Below, piece after piece: positions 30,511-41,066 of a stretch of 64,000 bases of DNA. Numbering within the stretch: the first letter of the stretch is position 1; each line of letters opens with the position of its first letter. The DNA is from an uncultured Ferrovum sp. (lineage in GTDB: Bacteria > Pseudomonadota > Gammaproteobacteria > Burkholderiales > Ferrovaceae). A program made the position numbers and the translations under genes. The notes beneath the pieces are model-generated. The model did no database searches, was not told where the DNA came from, and saw only the letters and a list, made by a program, of their open reading frames with translations. The stretch lies in the NCBI GenBank assembly GCA_903893215.1, contig CAITLJ010000023.1:58518-122517 (forward strand), read 5' to 3'.

Positions 30511-31914
30511 ATGAAGCCTGTCTGGATTGTCGACGATGACCGCAGCATCCGCTGGGTTTTCGAGAAGGCATTAAGCCGTGAAAGCATCGAGTTCAGAGCT
30601 TTTTCGTCTGCCAATGAGGTGGTCGAAGCCCTTGAGAGCGAAACGCCCCAAGTGCTGGTCAGTGACATCCGCATGCCCGGCATGGACGGCTTCGCCCTGC
30701 TGCAAACGCTGAAAGAGCGCAGCCCCGGTACTCCGGTGATCATCATGACAGCGTATTCGGACCTGGAAAGTGCCGTTGCCGCCTTTCAGGGTGGCGCGTA
30801 TGAATATCTGCCCAAACCCTTCGACGTGGATCACGCCGTTGAGCTGATCCGGCGTGCGCTCGAGGAAAGCCGTCGCCAGAGCGACGAGCCCGAAGAAGAC
30901 ACCACCGTCCCGGAGATCCTTGGTCAGGCACCCGCCATGCAGGAAGTCTTCCGCGCCATCGGCCGTCTGGCGCAATCCCATGCCACCGTGCTGATCAACG
31001 GTGAGTCCGGCTCGGGCAAGGAACTGGTGGCACGCGCCCTGCATCGGCATAGTCCGCGCTCCGGCAAACCCTTCATCGCGATCAATACTGCCGCGATACC
31101 GAAGGACCTGCTGGAATCCGAACTGTTTGGCCATGAGCGTGGCGCGTTCACCGGGGCTGCCGCCATGCGTCGCGGCCGCTTCGAACAGGCCGAGGGCGGC
31201 ACGCTGTTTCTGGACGAAATCGGCGACATGCCCTCCGAACTGCAGACGCGCCTGTTGCGCGTGCTGTCGGACGGTCAGTTCTACCGGGTGGGCGGCCACC
31301 AGCCGATCGCTGCCAATGTGCGGGTGATTGCAGCCACCCATCAGGATCTGGAGGGGCGGGTGCGGCAGGGACTGTTCCGTGAAGACCTGTTCCATCGCCT
31401 CAACGTGATTCGCCTGCGCCTGCCGGCGCTGCGCGAACGGCGCGAGGATATCCCGCTGCTGACCAAGCATTTCCTGCAAAAGAGTGCGCGTGACCTCGGC
31501 GTGGAATCCAAGCGGCTATCGGAAGCGGCGCTCAAGTTCATCGTCGCGCAGGATTGGCGTGGCAATGTGCGCCAACTGGAAAACGTGTGTCACTGGCTGA
31601 CGGTGATGGCACCAGGTCAAAACGTGGAAGTGGCCGACCTGCCGAGCGAACTGCGCACCGAACCGGTGGCGGAAGGCCCAAGCAGCGACTGGCGCACGGC
31701 CCTGGACACCACCGCCAGCCAGGCGCTGGCGCGGGGTGAGCGCGGGATCATGGAGGCGCTCACGCAGGATTTCGAGCGCACCCTGATCCTGCGTGCGCTG
31801 CAGCACACCGGCGGCCGTCGTATCGAGGCCGCACAGTTGTTGGGGCTGGGGCGCAACACGCTGACCCGCAAGGTGCAGGAACTCGGCATCGACAACGGGC
31901 CGGACAGCGACTGA
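30511..31914 (+). CDS. ntrC: Nitrogen regulation response regulator NtrC
   Basis: This 467-residue protein has a receiver domain with phosphoacceptor D52 (VSDIRMPG) and a sigma54-interacting AAA+ domain with Walker A GESGSGKE (~165-172) and the GAFTGA loop (~211). The Fis-type helix-turn-helix is at ~435-455 (RRIEAAQLLGLGRNTLTRKV). It activates sigma54 promoters under nitrogen limitation, very likely glnA upstream. The ATG at 30511 gives the family start MKPVWIVDDDRSIRWVF. Confidence 0.97.
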   Translation: MKPVWIVDDDRSIRWVFEKALSRESIEFRAFSSANEVVEALESETPQVLVSDIRMPGMDGFALLQTLKERSPGTPVIIMTAYSDLESAVAAFQGGAYEYLPKPFDVDHAVELIRRALEESRRQSDEPEEDTTVPEILGQAPAMQEVFRAIGRLAQSHATVLINGESGSGKELVARALHRHSPRSGKPFIAINTAAIPKDLLESELFGHERGAFTGAAAMRRGRFEQAEGGTLFLDEIGDMPSELQTRLLRVLSDGQFYRVGGHQPIAANVRVIAATHQDLEGRVRQGLFREDLFHRLNVIRLRLPALRERREDIPLLTKHFLQKSARDLGVESKRLSEAALKFIVAQDWRGNVRQLENVCHWLTVMAPGQNVEVADLPSELRTEPVAEGPSSDWRTALDTTASQALARGERGIMEALTQDFERTLILRALQHTGGRRIEAAQLLGLGRNTLTRKVQELGIDNGPDSD

Positions 31915-31968
31915 ATACGCGTCAGCAAGAATCCAGGAACTGTGGCGATTTTGCGCTATCGTAATCGC

Positions 31969-32364
31969 ATGCGCGCCGTAATCACCCTGCTGCTGATCCT
32001 GCTGCTGCCTGTCCAGGCCTGGGCGGCCCTTGGCATGCAGGTAAGCATGGACGTAGGTACGCTGCAGGCCGGCCTGCATTCCTCCTCGCCGACCGACAAG
32101 CCAGTGTTGAGCGGTGCAATGGCAGCGATGCCGGGCGACTGTCCCATGTTGCAACTCCAGCAGCACGCAGGTCATCAGGAAGGTGTCACCACACCGTCCC
32201 GCGACCATTGCCAGAGCTGCGAGTTATGCATGCCACTGATTGAGCAGGTGCCCATGCTGGTCGAGGCAGTTGCTGTGCCCACCTGGCCGCCACGCTTTAC
32301 GCTCATCCAGTCCTTCCGCACCGCCTGCCTGGCAGGCGCCCTCGAACCACCCATCTGCGCCTGA
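31969..32364 (+). CDS. Secreted Cys/His/Met-containing protein, first gene of a putative metal cassette
   Basis: This 131-residue protein has a signal peptide (MRAVITLLLILLLPVQAWA). The mature chain contains MPGDCPML, a stretch QHAGHQEG and the cluster DHCQSCELCMP, so four of its cysteines and several His/Met could bind a metal. It ends LEPPICA. The organisation resembles small DUF2946-like periplasmic proteins found with copper or heavy-metal genes, but I cannot assign a family. The start at 31969 gives a clean signal peptide; a GTG nine codons upstream is in frame. It begins 55 bases after ntrC and leads the HMA/MerT-like genes. Confidence 0.65.
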   Translation: MRAVITLLLILLLPVQAWAALGMQVSMDVGTLQAGLHSSSPTDKPVLSGAMAAMPGDCPMLQLQQHAGHQEGVTTPSRDHCQSCELCMPLIEQVPMLVEAVAVPTWPPRFTLIQSFRTACLAGALEPPICA

Positions 32365-32437
32365 ATGCATGTCGTGGCGCGCGTTCGGCTTTTGCCGGCA
32401 TACCGCGCCGATCATTGATCGTTCAGGAGCATTCAAG

Positions 32438-33082
32438 ATGCACATAGCAAACCGGCGAACAACGCTGGCACTTACCCTGCTGACCTGCGCCATCCGTGTG
32501 CAGGCCGCCCCGATGAGTTTCAAGGACAGCGCAATGCTGATGGGCGACCTGTCCGGCAACTGGCAGGAACTGCAGTCCAATTACGCATTCACCACGCGCG
32601 ATGCCATCGGTGGCTCGATCACCCGGATGCGGTCGGACGACGGCCGGCCGGAAGAACGACTGATCCAGGCTGAGTACACGCGCCGCCTGATGCGCTGGAA
32701 CCAGCCGGACTCCCAAAGCAATCTCTGGCTGATCAGCGGCATCGGCCAATGGCAGGATGCGCACCGCACGCACCCCATGCTGACCCCGGGCATCCAGGCC
32801 GACTACGAAACCACCCGGGTCTATGCGTCCGCACTTGCGCGACTGTACCGGGCTGACGGCGTACAGCGTGATGTGGTGAGCAGCCGTTTTGGCGTGTCCT
32901 TTTTCGAGGCGGCCTATGAAGACACCCAGCCCTGGGTAGTGCTCGAAGTGCGGCGCATGCACGATGTATCGGCACGTATTGAAGCCACGCCCATGTTGCG
33001 GCTGGTCAACCGCCGTTTCTTTGCCGAACTGGGCATGAGTCAATCTGCCCATCTGCGCGCCAACTTCATGTACACCTTCTGA
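32438..33082 (+). CDS. Putative outer membrane protein of the metal-type cassette
   Basis: This 214-residue protein has a signal sequence (MHIANRRTTLALTLLTCAIRVQA) and a mature part rich in alternating strands (LWLISGIGQWQD, TTRVYASALARLYRA, WVVLEVRRMHDV, RRFFAELGMSQSAHLRANFMYTF). It ends in phenylalanine, as outer-membrane barrels do. I do not recognise a specific family. The ATG at 32438 follows TCAGGAGC. It lies 13 bases before the HMA protein gene, and a role in passing or sensing metal at the outer membrane is only inferred from context. Confidence 0.6.
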   Translation: MHIANRRTTLALTLLTCAIRVQAAPMSFKDSAMLMGDLSGNWQELQSNYAFTTRDAIGGSITRMRSDDGRPEERLIQAEYTRRLMRWNQPDSQSNLWLISGIGQWQDAHRTHPMLTPGIQADYETTRVYASALARLYRADGVQRDVVSSRFGVSFFEAAYEDTQPWVVLEVRRMHDVSARIEATPMLRLVNRRFFAELGMSQSAHLRANFMYTF

Positions 33083-33095
33083 GCAGACCACCATC

Positions 33096-33443
33096 ATGCA
33101 AATCCTGACCTTCAAGCGCGCGCTGAGCGTGCTCGTGCTACTGAGTTTTGGCACATCCTCCGCCTACGCCGCCAACACTCTGCGGCTCACCGTGAACGGC
33201 ATGGTGTGCGCCTTTTGCGCCCAGGGCATCGAAAAACGTCTGGGCAAGCTGTCTGCCACGCAGGCGGTATTGGTGGACCTGAAAAACCGCACGGTGGCAG
33301 TCGAAGCCCGCGATGGACAGTCGCTGGACACCAAGCTGATCACCAGTGAAATCGTGGATGCCGGTTACGATGTGGTTCGCGTCGAAACGGTCACCCAATC
33401 GGTGGCGGACATCCGCCGCAGTCTGGGTGGAGCCGGCAAATGA
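33096..33443 (+). CDS. Periplasmic heavy-metal-associated (HMA) domain protein
   Basis: This 115-residue protein has a signal peptide (residues 1-25, ending SSAYA) and one HMA domain with the metal motif GMVCAFC (C38 and C41), followed by the ferredoxin-like strands and helices typical of MerP/CopZ. A secreted HMA protein is comparable to MerP, which hands Hg(II) to MerT. Its stop overlaps the next gene by four bases (ATGA), so the two products are probably made together. The metal cannot be told from sequence. Confidence 0.82.
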   Translation: MQILTFKRALSVLVLLSFGTSSAYAANTLRLTVNGMVCAFCAQGIEKRLGKLSATQAVLVDLKNRTVAVEARDGQSLDTKLITSEIVDAGYDVVRVETVTQSVADIRRSLGGAGK

Positions 33444-33892
33444 GCGCGCCAGTGACCGCAAAACAGCGCACCGTTGGCAGTGGGTCCAAGGAAGGTATGG
33501 ACGCGCGCGCACTGGCGAGTGCACAACACGCTCCGTTCTGGACAGCACTCGCCAGCCTGTTCGCTACCTCCAGCACACTGGTGTGTTGCGCGATCCCGGC
33601 ACTGCTGGTGGCGCTGGGCGCTGGCGCGGCGCTCTCCTCGCTGGTGTCGGTGTTTCCGCAGATTGTGTGGCTGTCGGAAAACAAGCTGCTGGTGTTTGGT
33701 TTTGCTGGCCTGATGATGGCTGTGAGCGGTCTGCTGCAATGGCAAAACCGTAACGCGCCCTGCCCGATTGATCCGGCCCTGCGGGACGCGTGCCTGCGCA
33801 CACGCAAGGCCTCGATACGGCTTTATCTGGGCAGCGTGGCGCTTTACCTGACAGGTGGATGGTTTGCCTTCGTCCAGCCACTACTGGGGTAG
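33440..33892 (+). CDS. MerT-like inner membrane protein
   Basis: This 150-residue protein has three predicted membrane segments (about 35-65, 82-100 and 125-147). A vicinal cysteine pair (C49-C50) lies in the first segment and two more cysteines (C108 and C118, in CPIDPALRDAC) in the loop before the last. This is the same layout as the mercuric transporter MerT, with a Cys-Cys in helix 1 and a cysteine pair in the cytoplasmic loop. It partners the secreted HMA protein upstream, with overlapping stop/start. Its long, polar N-terminus (about 30 residues) is unusual. Substrate and transport direction are unknown. Confidence 0.7.
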   Translation: MSAPVTAKQRTVGSGSKEGMDARALASAQHAPFWTALASLFATSSTLVCCAIPALLVALGAGAALSSLVSVFPQIVWLSENKLLVFGFAGLMMAVSGLLQWQNRNAPCPIDPALRDACLRTRKASIRLYLGSVALYLTGGWFAFVQPLLG

Positions 33893-33907
33893 GGTCTGTC
33901 TCGCCGC

Positions 33908-33955
33908 GCCGCTGCCTGCTGTGCCGGGGCAGCGGCAGCGGCAGCGGCAGCGGCA
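33908..33955. repeat. GGCAGC tandem repeat with hairpin between convergent genes
   Basis: Nearly five copies of GGCAGC (33928-33955) follow GCCGCTGCC (33908-33916), which can pair with the first repeat copies to form a nine-base stem. There is no T tract, so this is not a standard terminator. It sits between the convergent MerT-like gene and xthA. Confidence 0.6.
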
Positions 33956-33977
33956 ATCCAAGGTTTTGCAGGTGCGC

Positions 33978-34748
33978 TCAGTCGAGCTTGAAACTCGCCC
34001 ATACCGGCGCATGGTCTGAAGGGCGCTCCAGCTTGCGTGGTTGCTTGTCCACGGTGCAGGCATGGCAATGCGCCACCAACGCATCGCTGATCAGGATGTG
34101 ATCAATGCGCAGGCCCAGATTACGGCGAAAGCCGGCAGCGCGGTAATCCCACCAGGTGAAGGTGTTGTCGGGCTGCTCGAAACGACGCATGCCGTCATGC
34201 AGACCGAGCGCGAGCAGGCCACGGAACGCGGCGCGCTCCGGTTCGCTGACCAGCACGCAGTCCTTCCAGACTTCCGGGTCATGCGTATCGCGCCCTTCCG
34301 GGGCAATGTTGTAGTCGCCCACTACCACCAGTCTGGGCCAACGCGCCAGACTGTCGCGCACATAGCCGGAAAATGCAGCCAGCCAGCGCAGCTTGTATTG
34401 GTATTTATCAGAAGTGAGGCTCTCCCCGTTCACCACATAGGCGCCAATCACGCGCACGTCGCCATAGGTGGCAGCAATCACGCGCTTTTGTTCGTCCTCA
34501 AAACCGGGAATGCCCAGGGTGAGGTTTTGCGCGGCCTGTTTCGAGATAAGCGCCACCCCGTTGTAGGTTTTCTGACCCATGAAGACAACCTGCCAGCCGG
34601 CCTCGTTGATGGCCGCCTGCGGAAAGTTGACGTCCTCGGTCTTGGTCTCCTGCAGGGCCAGCACGTCCGGGCTGGTCGTGGCCAGCCAGTCGAGTACCTG
34701 GGGCAGACGCACCTTGAGGGAGTTGACGTTCCAGGTGGCGATTTTCAT
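33978..34748 (-). CDS. xthA: Exodeoxyribonuclease III
   Basis: This 256-residue AP endonuclease/3' exonuclease begins MKIATWNVNSLKVRLPQVLDWL. It contains LQETKTED (metal-binding glutamate), GDYNIAPEG, the WWDYRAAGFRRNLGLRIDHIL segment and the C-terminal SDHAPVWA with the catalytic histidine. It repairs abasic sites in DNA. Length and motifs are complete. It converges with the metal cassette and lies ~110 bases downstream of the fadH stop. Confidence 0.96.
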   Translation of the reverse strand: MKIATWNVNSLKVRLPQVLDWLATTSPDVLALQETKTEDVNFPQAAINEAGWQVVFMGQKTYNGVALISKQAAQNLTLGIPGFEDEQKRVIAATYGDVRVIGAYVVNGESLTSDKYQYKLRWLAAFSGYVRDSLARWPRLVVVGDYNIAPEGRDTHDPEVWKDCVLVSEPERAAFRGLLALGLHDGMRRFEQPDNTFTWWDYRAAGFRRNLGLRIDHILISDALVAHCHACTVDKQPRKLERPSDHAPVWASFKLD

Positions 34749-34856
34749 TCAGGCGAGATCCTAAAGCGGTTGTTCGGGTGCTACGGGGCCAAACCGTGCA
34801 GGCCACTGAAGCGTCAGCGTAGCCGCAAGCCAGCCAGCGGGCTGGCTGCACCGGAA

Positions 34857-36911
<2,055 letters not shown>

Positions 36912-38945
36912 TCAGGCCGCCTCGGCCATGCCGTTATGCCGCAGCAGCGCATCGATGCTTGGCTCACGACCGCGAAAGGCACGGAACGACTCAAGTGCCG
37001 GCCGGCTGCCGCCCACTGCCAGGATTTCGTCGAGAAAACGCTGGCCAGCGCCGGAATCGAGTACGCCCTCTTCCTCGAACAGGCTGAAGGCGTCTGCCGA
37101 AAGCACCTCGGCCCATTTGTAGCTGTAATACCCCGCCGAGTATCCGCCCGCAAAAATATGCGAGAAGCTCATGGGGAAGCGGTGCCATACCGGCGGCGTG
37201 ATCACGGCCACTTCCTCGCGGATGCGGCCGAGGAGGTCGAGCGGGGTCCCATCGGTGGCCGGCTGGTAGTCGTGATACAGGTGCATGTCAAAGAGCGAAA
37301 ACTCGATCTGGCGTACCGTCTGCATGCCGCTCTGGAAATTGCGCGCCGCAATCATGCGGTCGAACAGGGCACGCGGCAGCTGCTCGCCAGACGCCACATG
37401 CCGGGTCATGCCGGACAGCACCTCCCACTCCCAGCAGAAGTTCTCCATGAACTGGCTGGGCAGTTCCACCGCATCCCACTCCACCCCATGAATCCCACTG
37501 ACCGAGTAATGGCCAACCCGGCTGAGCAGGTGGTGCAGGCCATGACCAAATTCATGGAACAGGGTCAGCACTTCGTTGTGGGTGAAGGTGGCATGCCGAC
37601 CGACCGCCGGCGGCGTGAAGTTGCAGGTGAGGTAGGCCACCGGGGTCTGCGTACCATGCGCCAGCTGGCGGCGGGTGATGGCATCGTCCATCCAGGCGCC
37701 GCCGCGCTTGCCGTCACGGGCGTACAGGTCGATGTAAAACGCGCCGACCAGCGCGTGCTGCGCATCGCGCAGCTCGAAGTAGCGCGCATCGGCATGCCAT
37801 ACCGGCGCTTCGCCAGCGACCACGCGCACGTGATACAAGCGCTGGATCAGGCCAAACAGGCCCTGCAGCACCTGATCCTCTGGCAGATACTGGCGCACTT
37901 CCTGATCGGAGTACGCATACCGCTGCTGGCGCAGGCATTCTGAAGCGAAGCCCACATCCCAGGGTTGCAGATCGTCCAGGCCGAGTTCGGCAGCAGCAAA
38001 GGCACGCAGCTCGTCCATGTCACGCTGCGCGTAGGGACGGGCCCGGTGCCCCAGGTCGCGCAGGAACTGCAGCACCTGCGCCGGCGACTCGGCCATCTTC
38101 GGCACCAGTGACAGCTCGGCGTAACTGGCATACCCAAGCAGCTTCGCCTGTTCGGCGCGCAGCGCGAGCAGCCTGGTGATCAGCGGACCGTTGTCCCACT
38201 CGGGGTTGCCAAACTCGGAAGCCCGGGTGGCAAACCCGCGATACAGGGTCTCGCGCAAGCCACGATGGCGGACGTACTGCATCACGGGCATGTAAGAGGG
38301 AGCGTGCAGGGTGAATTTCCAGCCAGACTGACCGTCCGCCGCAGCCGCGGCAGCCGCCGCCTCCAGCGCATCCGCAGGCAGCCCCTCGATTTCTGCCACC
38401 TCGGTGACCAAATGGCTCCAGGCCCTGGTGGTATCCAGCAGATTGGCCTCGAAACGCGCCGACAGGCTGGACAACTCCTCCTGCACGGCCAGGTAGCGCT
38501 GCTTGTCGGCAGGCGACAGTTCGGCACCACCGAGGCGGAAATCGCGCAGCTCGTTGTCGATCACCCGGCGCTGCGTGGCGCTCAGCGCCGCATAGTCGCT
38601 GGATGCCGCAAGCGCCCGGTATCGTGCGAACAATTGTTCGTCTTGCCCGAGGCCAGCCCAGAACATGGTGACCTTGGGCAGGTTGGCGTTGTAAGCCTCG
38701 CGCAGCTCCGGTGTGTTCACCACCGCATTCAGATGAGCCACCTGGTTCCAGGCGCGCGACATGGCTTCGATGGCATCTTCGAGCGGCTGGACAAAGTTGC
38801 TCCACGTGGGTGACGCCGCATCCTGGCGCAAGGCATCGAGTGCTGCCTGATTGCGCACAATCAGTTCGTCAACGGCCGGACCAATGTGCTCGGGCCGGAT
38901 TTCTTGGTAACGGGGCAAGCCGTCAAGGTGCAGGATAGGGTTCAT
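36912..38945 (-). CDS. prlC: Oligopeptidase A (M3 family metallopeptidase)
   Basis: This 677-residue cytosolic zinc peptidase has the active-site motif HEFGH (H464, E465, H468) in LFHEFGHGLHHLL and the start MNPILHLDGLPRYQEIRPEHI of oligopeptidase A. It degrades short peptides, including cleaved signal peptides. Length is normal. Its ATG lies only 22 bases from the divergent start of the DUF1624-like gene, so the promoters of one or both must lie inside coding sequence. Confidence 0.95.
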   Translation of the reverse strand: MNPILHLDGLPRYQEIRPEHIGPAVDELIVRNQAALDALRQDAASPTWSNFVQPLEDAIEAMSRAWNQVAHLNAVVNTPELREAYNANLPKVTMFWAGLGQDEQLFARYRALAASSDYAALSATQRRVIDNELRDFRLGGAELSPADKQRYLAVQEELSSLSARFEANLLDTTRAWSHLVTEVAEIEGLPADALEAAAAAAAADGQSGWKFTLHAPSYMPVMQYVRHRGLRETLYRGFATRASEFGNPEWDNGPLITRLLALRAEQAKLLGYASYAELSLVPKMAESPAQVLQFLRDLGHRARPYAQRDMDELRAFAAAELGLDDLQPWDVGFASECLRQQRYAYSDQEVRQYLPEDQVLQGLFGLIQRLYHVRVVAGEAPVWHADARYFELRDAQHALVGAFYIDLYARDGKRGGAWMDDAITRRQLAHGTQTPVAYLTCNFTPPAVGRHATFTHNEVLTLFHEFGHGLHHLLSRVGHYSVSGIHGVEWDAVELPSQFMENFCWEWEVLSGMTRHVASGEQLPRALFDRMIAARNFQSGMQTVRQIEFSLFDMHLYHDYQPATDGTPLDLLGRIREEVAVITPPVWHRFPMSFSHIFAGGYSAGYYSYKWAEVLSADAFSLFEEEGVLDSGAGQRFLDEILAVGGSRPALESFRAFRGREPSIDALLRHNGMAEAA

Positions 38946-38967
38946 GTCTCAATTATACTCAGAGCCC

Positions 38968-39768
38968 ATGAAAGCTCACGTATCCCGCCACGCTTTGCAT
39001 GCGCGCCAACCGCTACCTGACCTGATCCGTGGCCTGGCGGTACTGTTGATGGTGGCTTACCACTTCAGTTTTGATCTCGACCACTACGGCCTGATCCATC
39101 AGTCGTTCAATCAGGATCTGCGCTGGCTGGCTTTTCGCGCGCTGATCGTCAGCCTGTTCATGGGCACGCTGGGTGCCAGCGTGGTTTTGGCGCACCCGCC
39201 GGGCTTGCCGCTGCGGTGGCCCGCGCTCTGGCGGCGGCAACTCAGGTTGGGGATGGCGGCCGCAGCTGTCAGTGCAGGCAGCGCGCTGATGTTTCCTGAG
39301 TCCTGGATCTGGTTTGGCATCCTGCACTTTGCATGGGTCGCCACCTGGCTGGCATTGCCCTTACGCAGCGTGGGCTGGCCGCTGCTGGTCCTGGCGGCGG
39401 TCGCCGCCTTGGCCGGCAATGGTCCTGCGTCGCCGACCTTCGATTCGCCATGGCTGGGCTGGATCGGGTTGATGACCCACAAGCCTTTCACCGAGGACTA
39501 CGTGCCGCTGCTGCCCTGGTTTGCGGCGGTGCTGGTGGGTATCTGGACGGGCCGGCAACTGGCCCACGCCACGTCAAACGGGGCGGTATCGCGGGAAGGT
39601 CGCTTACCGACGGAAACAGGGCAGACAATGCCAGCCATCAACACATGGGCGATCCGGTTTGTCGCCGCACTGCGCAGGCTGGGCCGGCACAGCCTGTTGA
39701 TCTACCTGCTGCACCAGCCGGTCATGATCGGACTGTTCGAGTTGCGCGCAAGGCTGCTGGCACAATGA
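38968..39768 (+). CDS. Heparan-alpha-glucosaminide N-acetyltransferase-like membrane protein (DUF1624)
   Basis: This 266-residue integral membrane protein has about six hydrophobic segments. It contains the DUF1624-type N-terminal signature DLIRGLAVLLMVAYHFSFDLDHYG and the C-terminal LGRHSLLIYLLHQPVMIGL, as in the acyltransferase-like YeiB/HGSNAT group. It may transfer acyl groups across the inner membrane, but its substrate is unknown. The ATG at 38968 is chosen because the ATG at 38944 overlaps the prlC start codon. A TATACT at 38954-38959 lies very close to the start. Confidence 0.75.
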   Translation: MKAHVSRHALHARQPLPDLIRGLAVLLMVAYHFSFDLDHYGLIHQSFNQDLRWLAFRALIVSLFMGTLGASVVLAHPPGLPLRWPALWRRQLRLGMAAAAVSAGSALMFPESWIWFGILHFAWVATWLALPLRSVGWPLLVLAAVAALAGNGPASPTFDSPWLGWIGLMTHKPFTEDYVPLLPWFAAVLVGIWTGRQLAHATSNGAVSREGRLPTETGQTMPAINTWAIRFVAALRRLGRHSLLIYLLHQPVMIGLFELRARLLAQ

Positions 39769-39791
39769 CCGCAACATGGCGCGTCAGCGCG

Positions 39792-41066
39792 TCAGCGCTG
39801 AAATACCACCTTGCCGTCCACCAGCGTGTGTAACACCCGCCCCTGCAGGGTGTAACCCACAAACGGGGTGTTCTTGCCCTGGCTGACCAGCGAAGCGGGC
39901 TGGACTGGCCACTCCAGCGCCGGATCGAACACGCAGATATCCGCCGGAACGCCGATGTTCAGCGTACCACCCCCGATGCCGAGGATGCGCGCCGGATGGC
40001 AGGTCACACGGGCCAGCGTATCGCCCAGACCAAGACCCGCCTCGCGCCCCCACTTCAGCGTGAGCGGCAGCAGTAATTCGAGTCCGGTGGCTCCGACCTC
40101 GGACTCGGCAAAGGGTACCTGCTTGGTGTCTTCGTCGACGGGGCTGTGATCGGAGCAGATGGCGTCGACGAGTCCGGTAACGGCACCACGGCGCAACGCG
40201 TCACGGTCGCGCAGGGAGCGCAACGGCGGGTTGAGGTGGCAGTTCGAATCGAACCAGCCAATGTCCATTTCGGACAGGTGCAGATGATGGATGTCCACAT
40301 CACAGGTGACCGGCAGGCCCTCGACGCGCGCTGCACGCACCATCTCCAGGCCCGCCGCGCTGGAAATGCGACACAGGTGCACACGGGCGCCGGTATCCCG
40401 CATCAGCAGCAGGATGGTGGCAATCGCAATCGTCTCGGCAGTGACCGGCACGGCGGCAAGACCCAGTCGGGTGGCCACCTCACCGTCATGGGCAAAGCCA
40501 CCACGACCGAGGTAGGCATCCTGCGGCTGCAGCCAGACACAAAACCCGAAGGTGGCGGCATAGGCCAGCGCACGCGCCAGCACCTGGGTGTCGGCAATCG
40601 GAACAGTGGCCTGCGAGAATCCCACGCAACCGGCGTCACGCAACTCGGCCATCTCGGTCAGACGCTCGCCCTTGAGCCCGACCGTGAGCGCACCGACCGG
40701 GTAAACCCGACACTGGTTCAGGCTTTGGGCGCGATATTTGAGCATCTCCACCAACCCCGGCTCGTCAAGGGTCGGGTCAGTGTCGGGGGGACAGGCGAGA
40801 CTGGTCACGCCACCGACCACCGCAGCCTGCATCTCGCTTTCCAGCGTGGCAAGGTATTCGAAGCCGGGCTCGCGCAGGCGGGCCGACAGGTCAACCAGAC
40901 CCGGCGCCACCACACAGCCGCTGGCATCGATGCGCTGGTCAGCGACAAAACCGGCCGGGGCAAGGTCAAGGGACACAATCCTGCCGTCTGCCACATAAAG
41001 GTCACCGATACGGTCGAGCGCCTGGGTGGCGTCGACCAGACGGCCATCGTGAATCAGGATGTTCAT
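39792..41066 (-). CDS. pyrX: Dihydroorotase-like protein, probably non-catalytic (PyrX)
   Basis: This 424-residue protein has the amidohydrolase fold of type I dihydroorotase, including CSDHSPVDEDTK and NTPFVGYTLQGRV. The metal motif DxHxHxR near residue 60 reads D59-L-S61-A-R63-L-R65, so both histidines are lost. In Pseudomonas and relatives such inactive DHOase homologs (PyrC'/PyrX) form a complex with aspartate transcarbamoylase and are needed for its assembly. The gene follows pyrB directly (shared A in TGATG), which fits that role. A real dihydroorotase should be encoded elsewhere. Confidence 0.88.
   Translation of the reverse strand: MNILIHDGRLVDATQALDRIGDLYVADGRIVSLDLAPAGFVADQRIDASGCVVAPGLVDLSARLREPGFEYLATLESEMQAAVVGGVTSLACPPDTDPTLDEPGLVEMLKYRAQSLNQCRVYPVGALTVGLKGERLTEMAELRDAGCVGFSQATVPIADTQVLARALAYAATFGFCVWLQPQDAYLGRGGFAHDGEVATRLGLAAVPVTAETIAIATILLLMRDTGARVHLCRISSAAGLEMVRAARVEGLPVTCDVDIHHLHLSEMDIGWFDSNCHLNPPLRSLRDRDALRRGAVTGLVDAICSDHSPVDEDTKQVPFAESEVGATGLELLLPLTLKWGREAGLGLGDTLARVTCHPARILGIGGGTLNIGVPADICVFDPALEWPVQPASLVSQGKNTPFVGYTLQGRVLHTLVDGKVVFQR

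Noticed and set aside
33908..33955. GGCAGC array as a CRISPR or attachment site
   Set aside because: Units are six bases without spacers and no cas genes or integrase are near; it is a simple tandem repeat.
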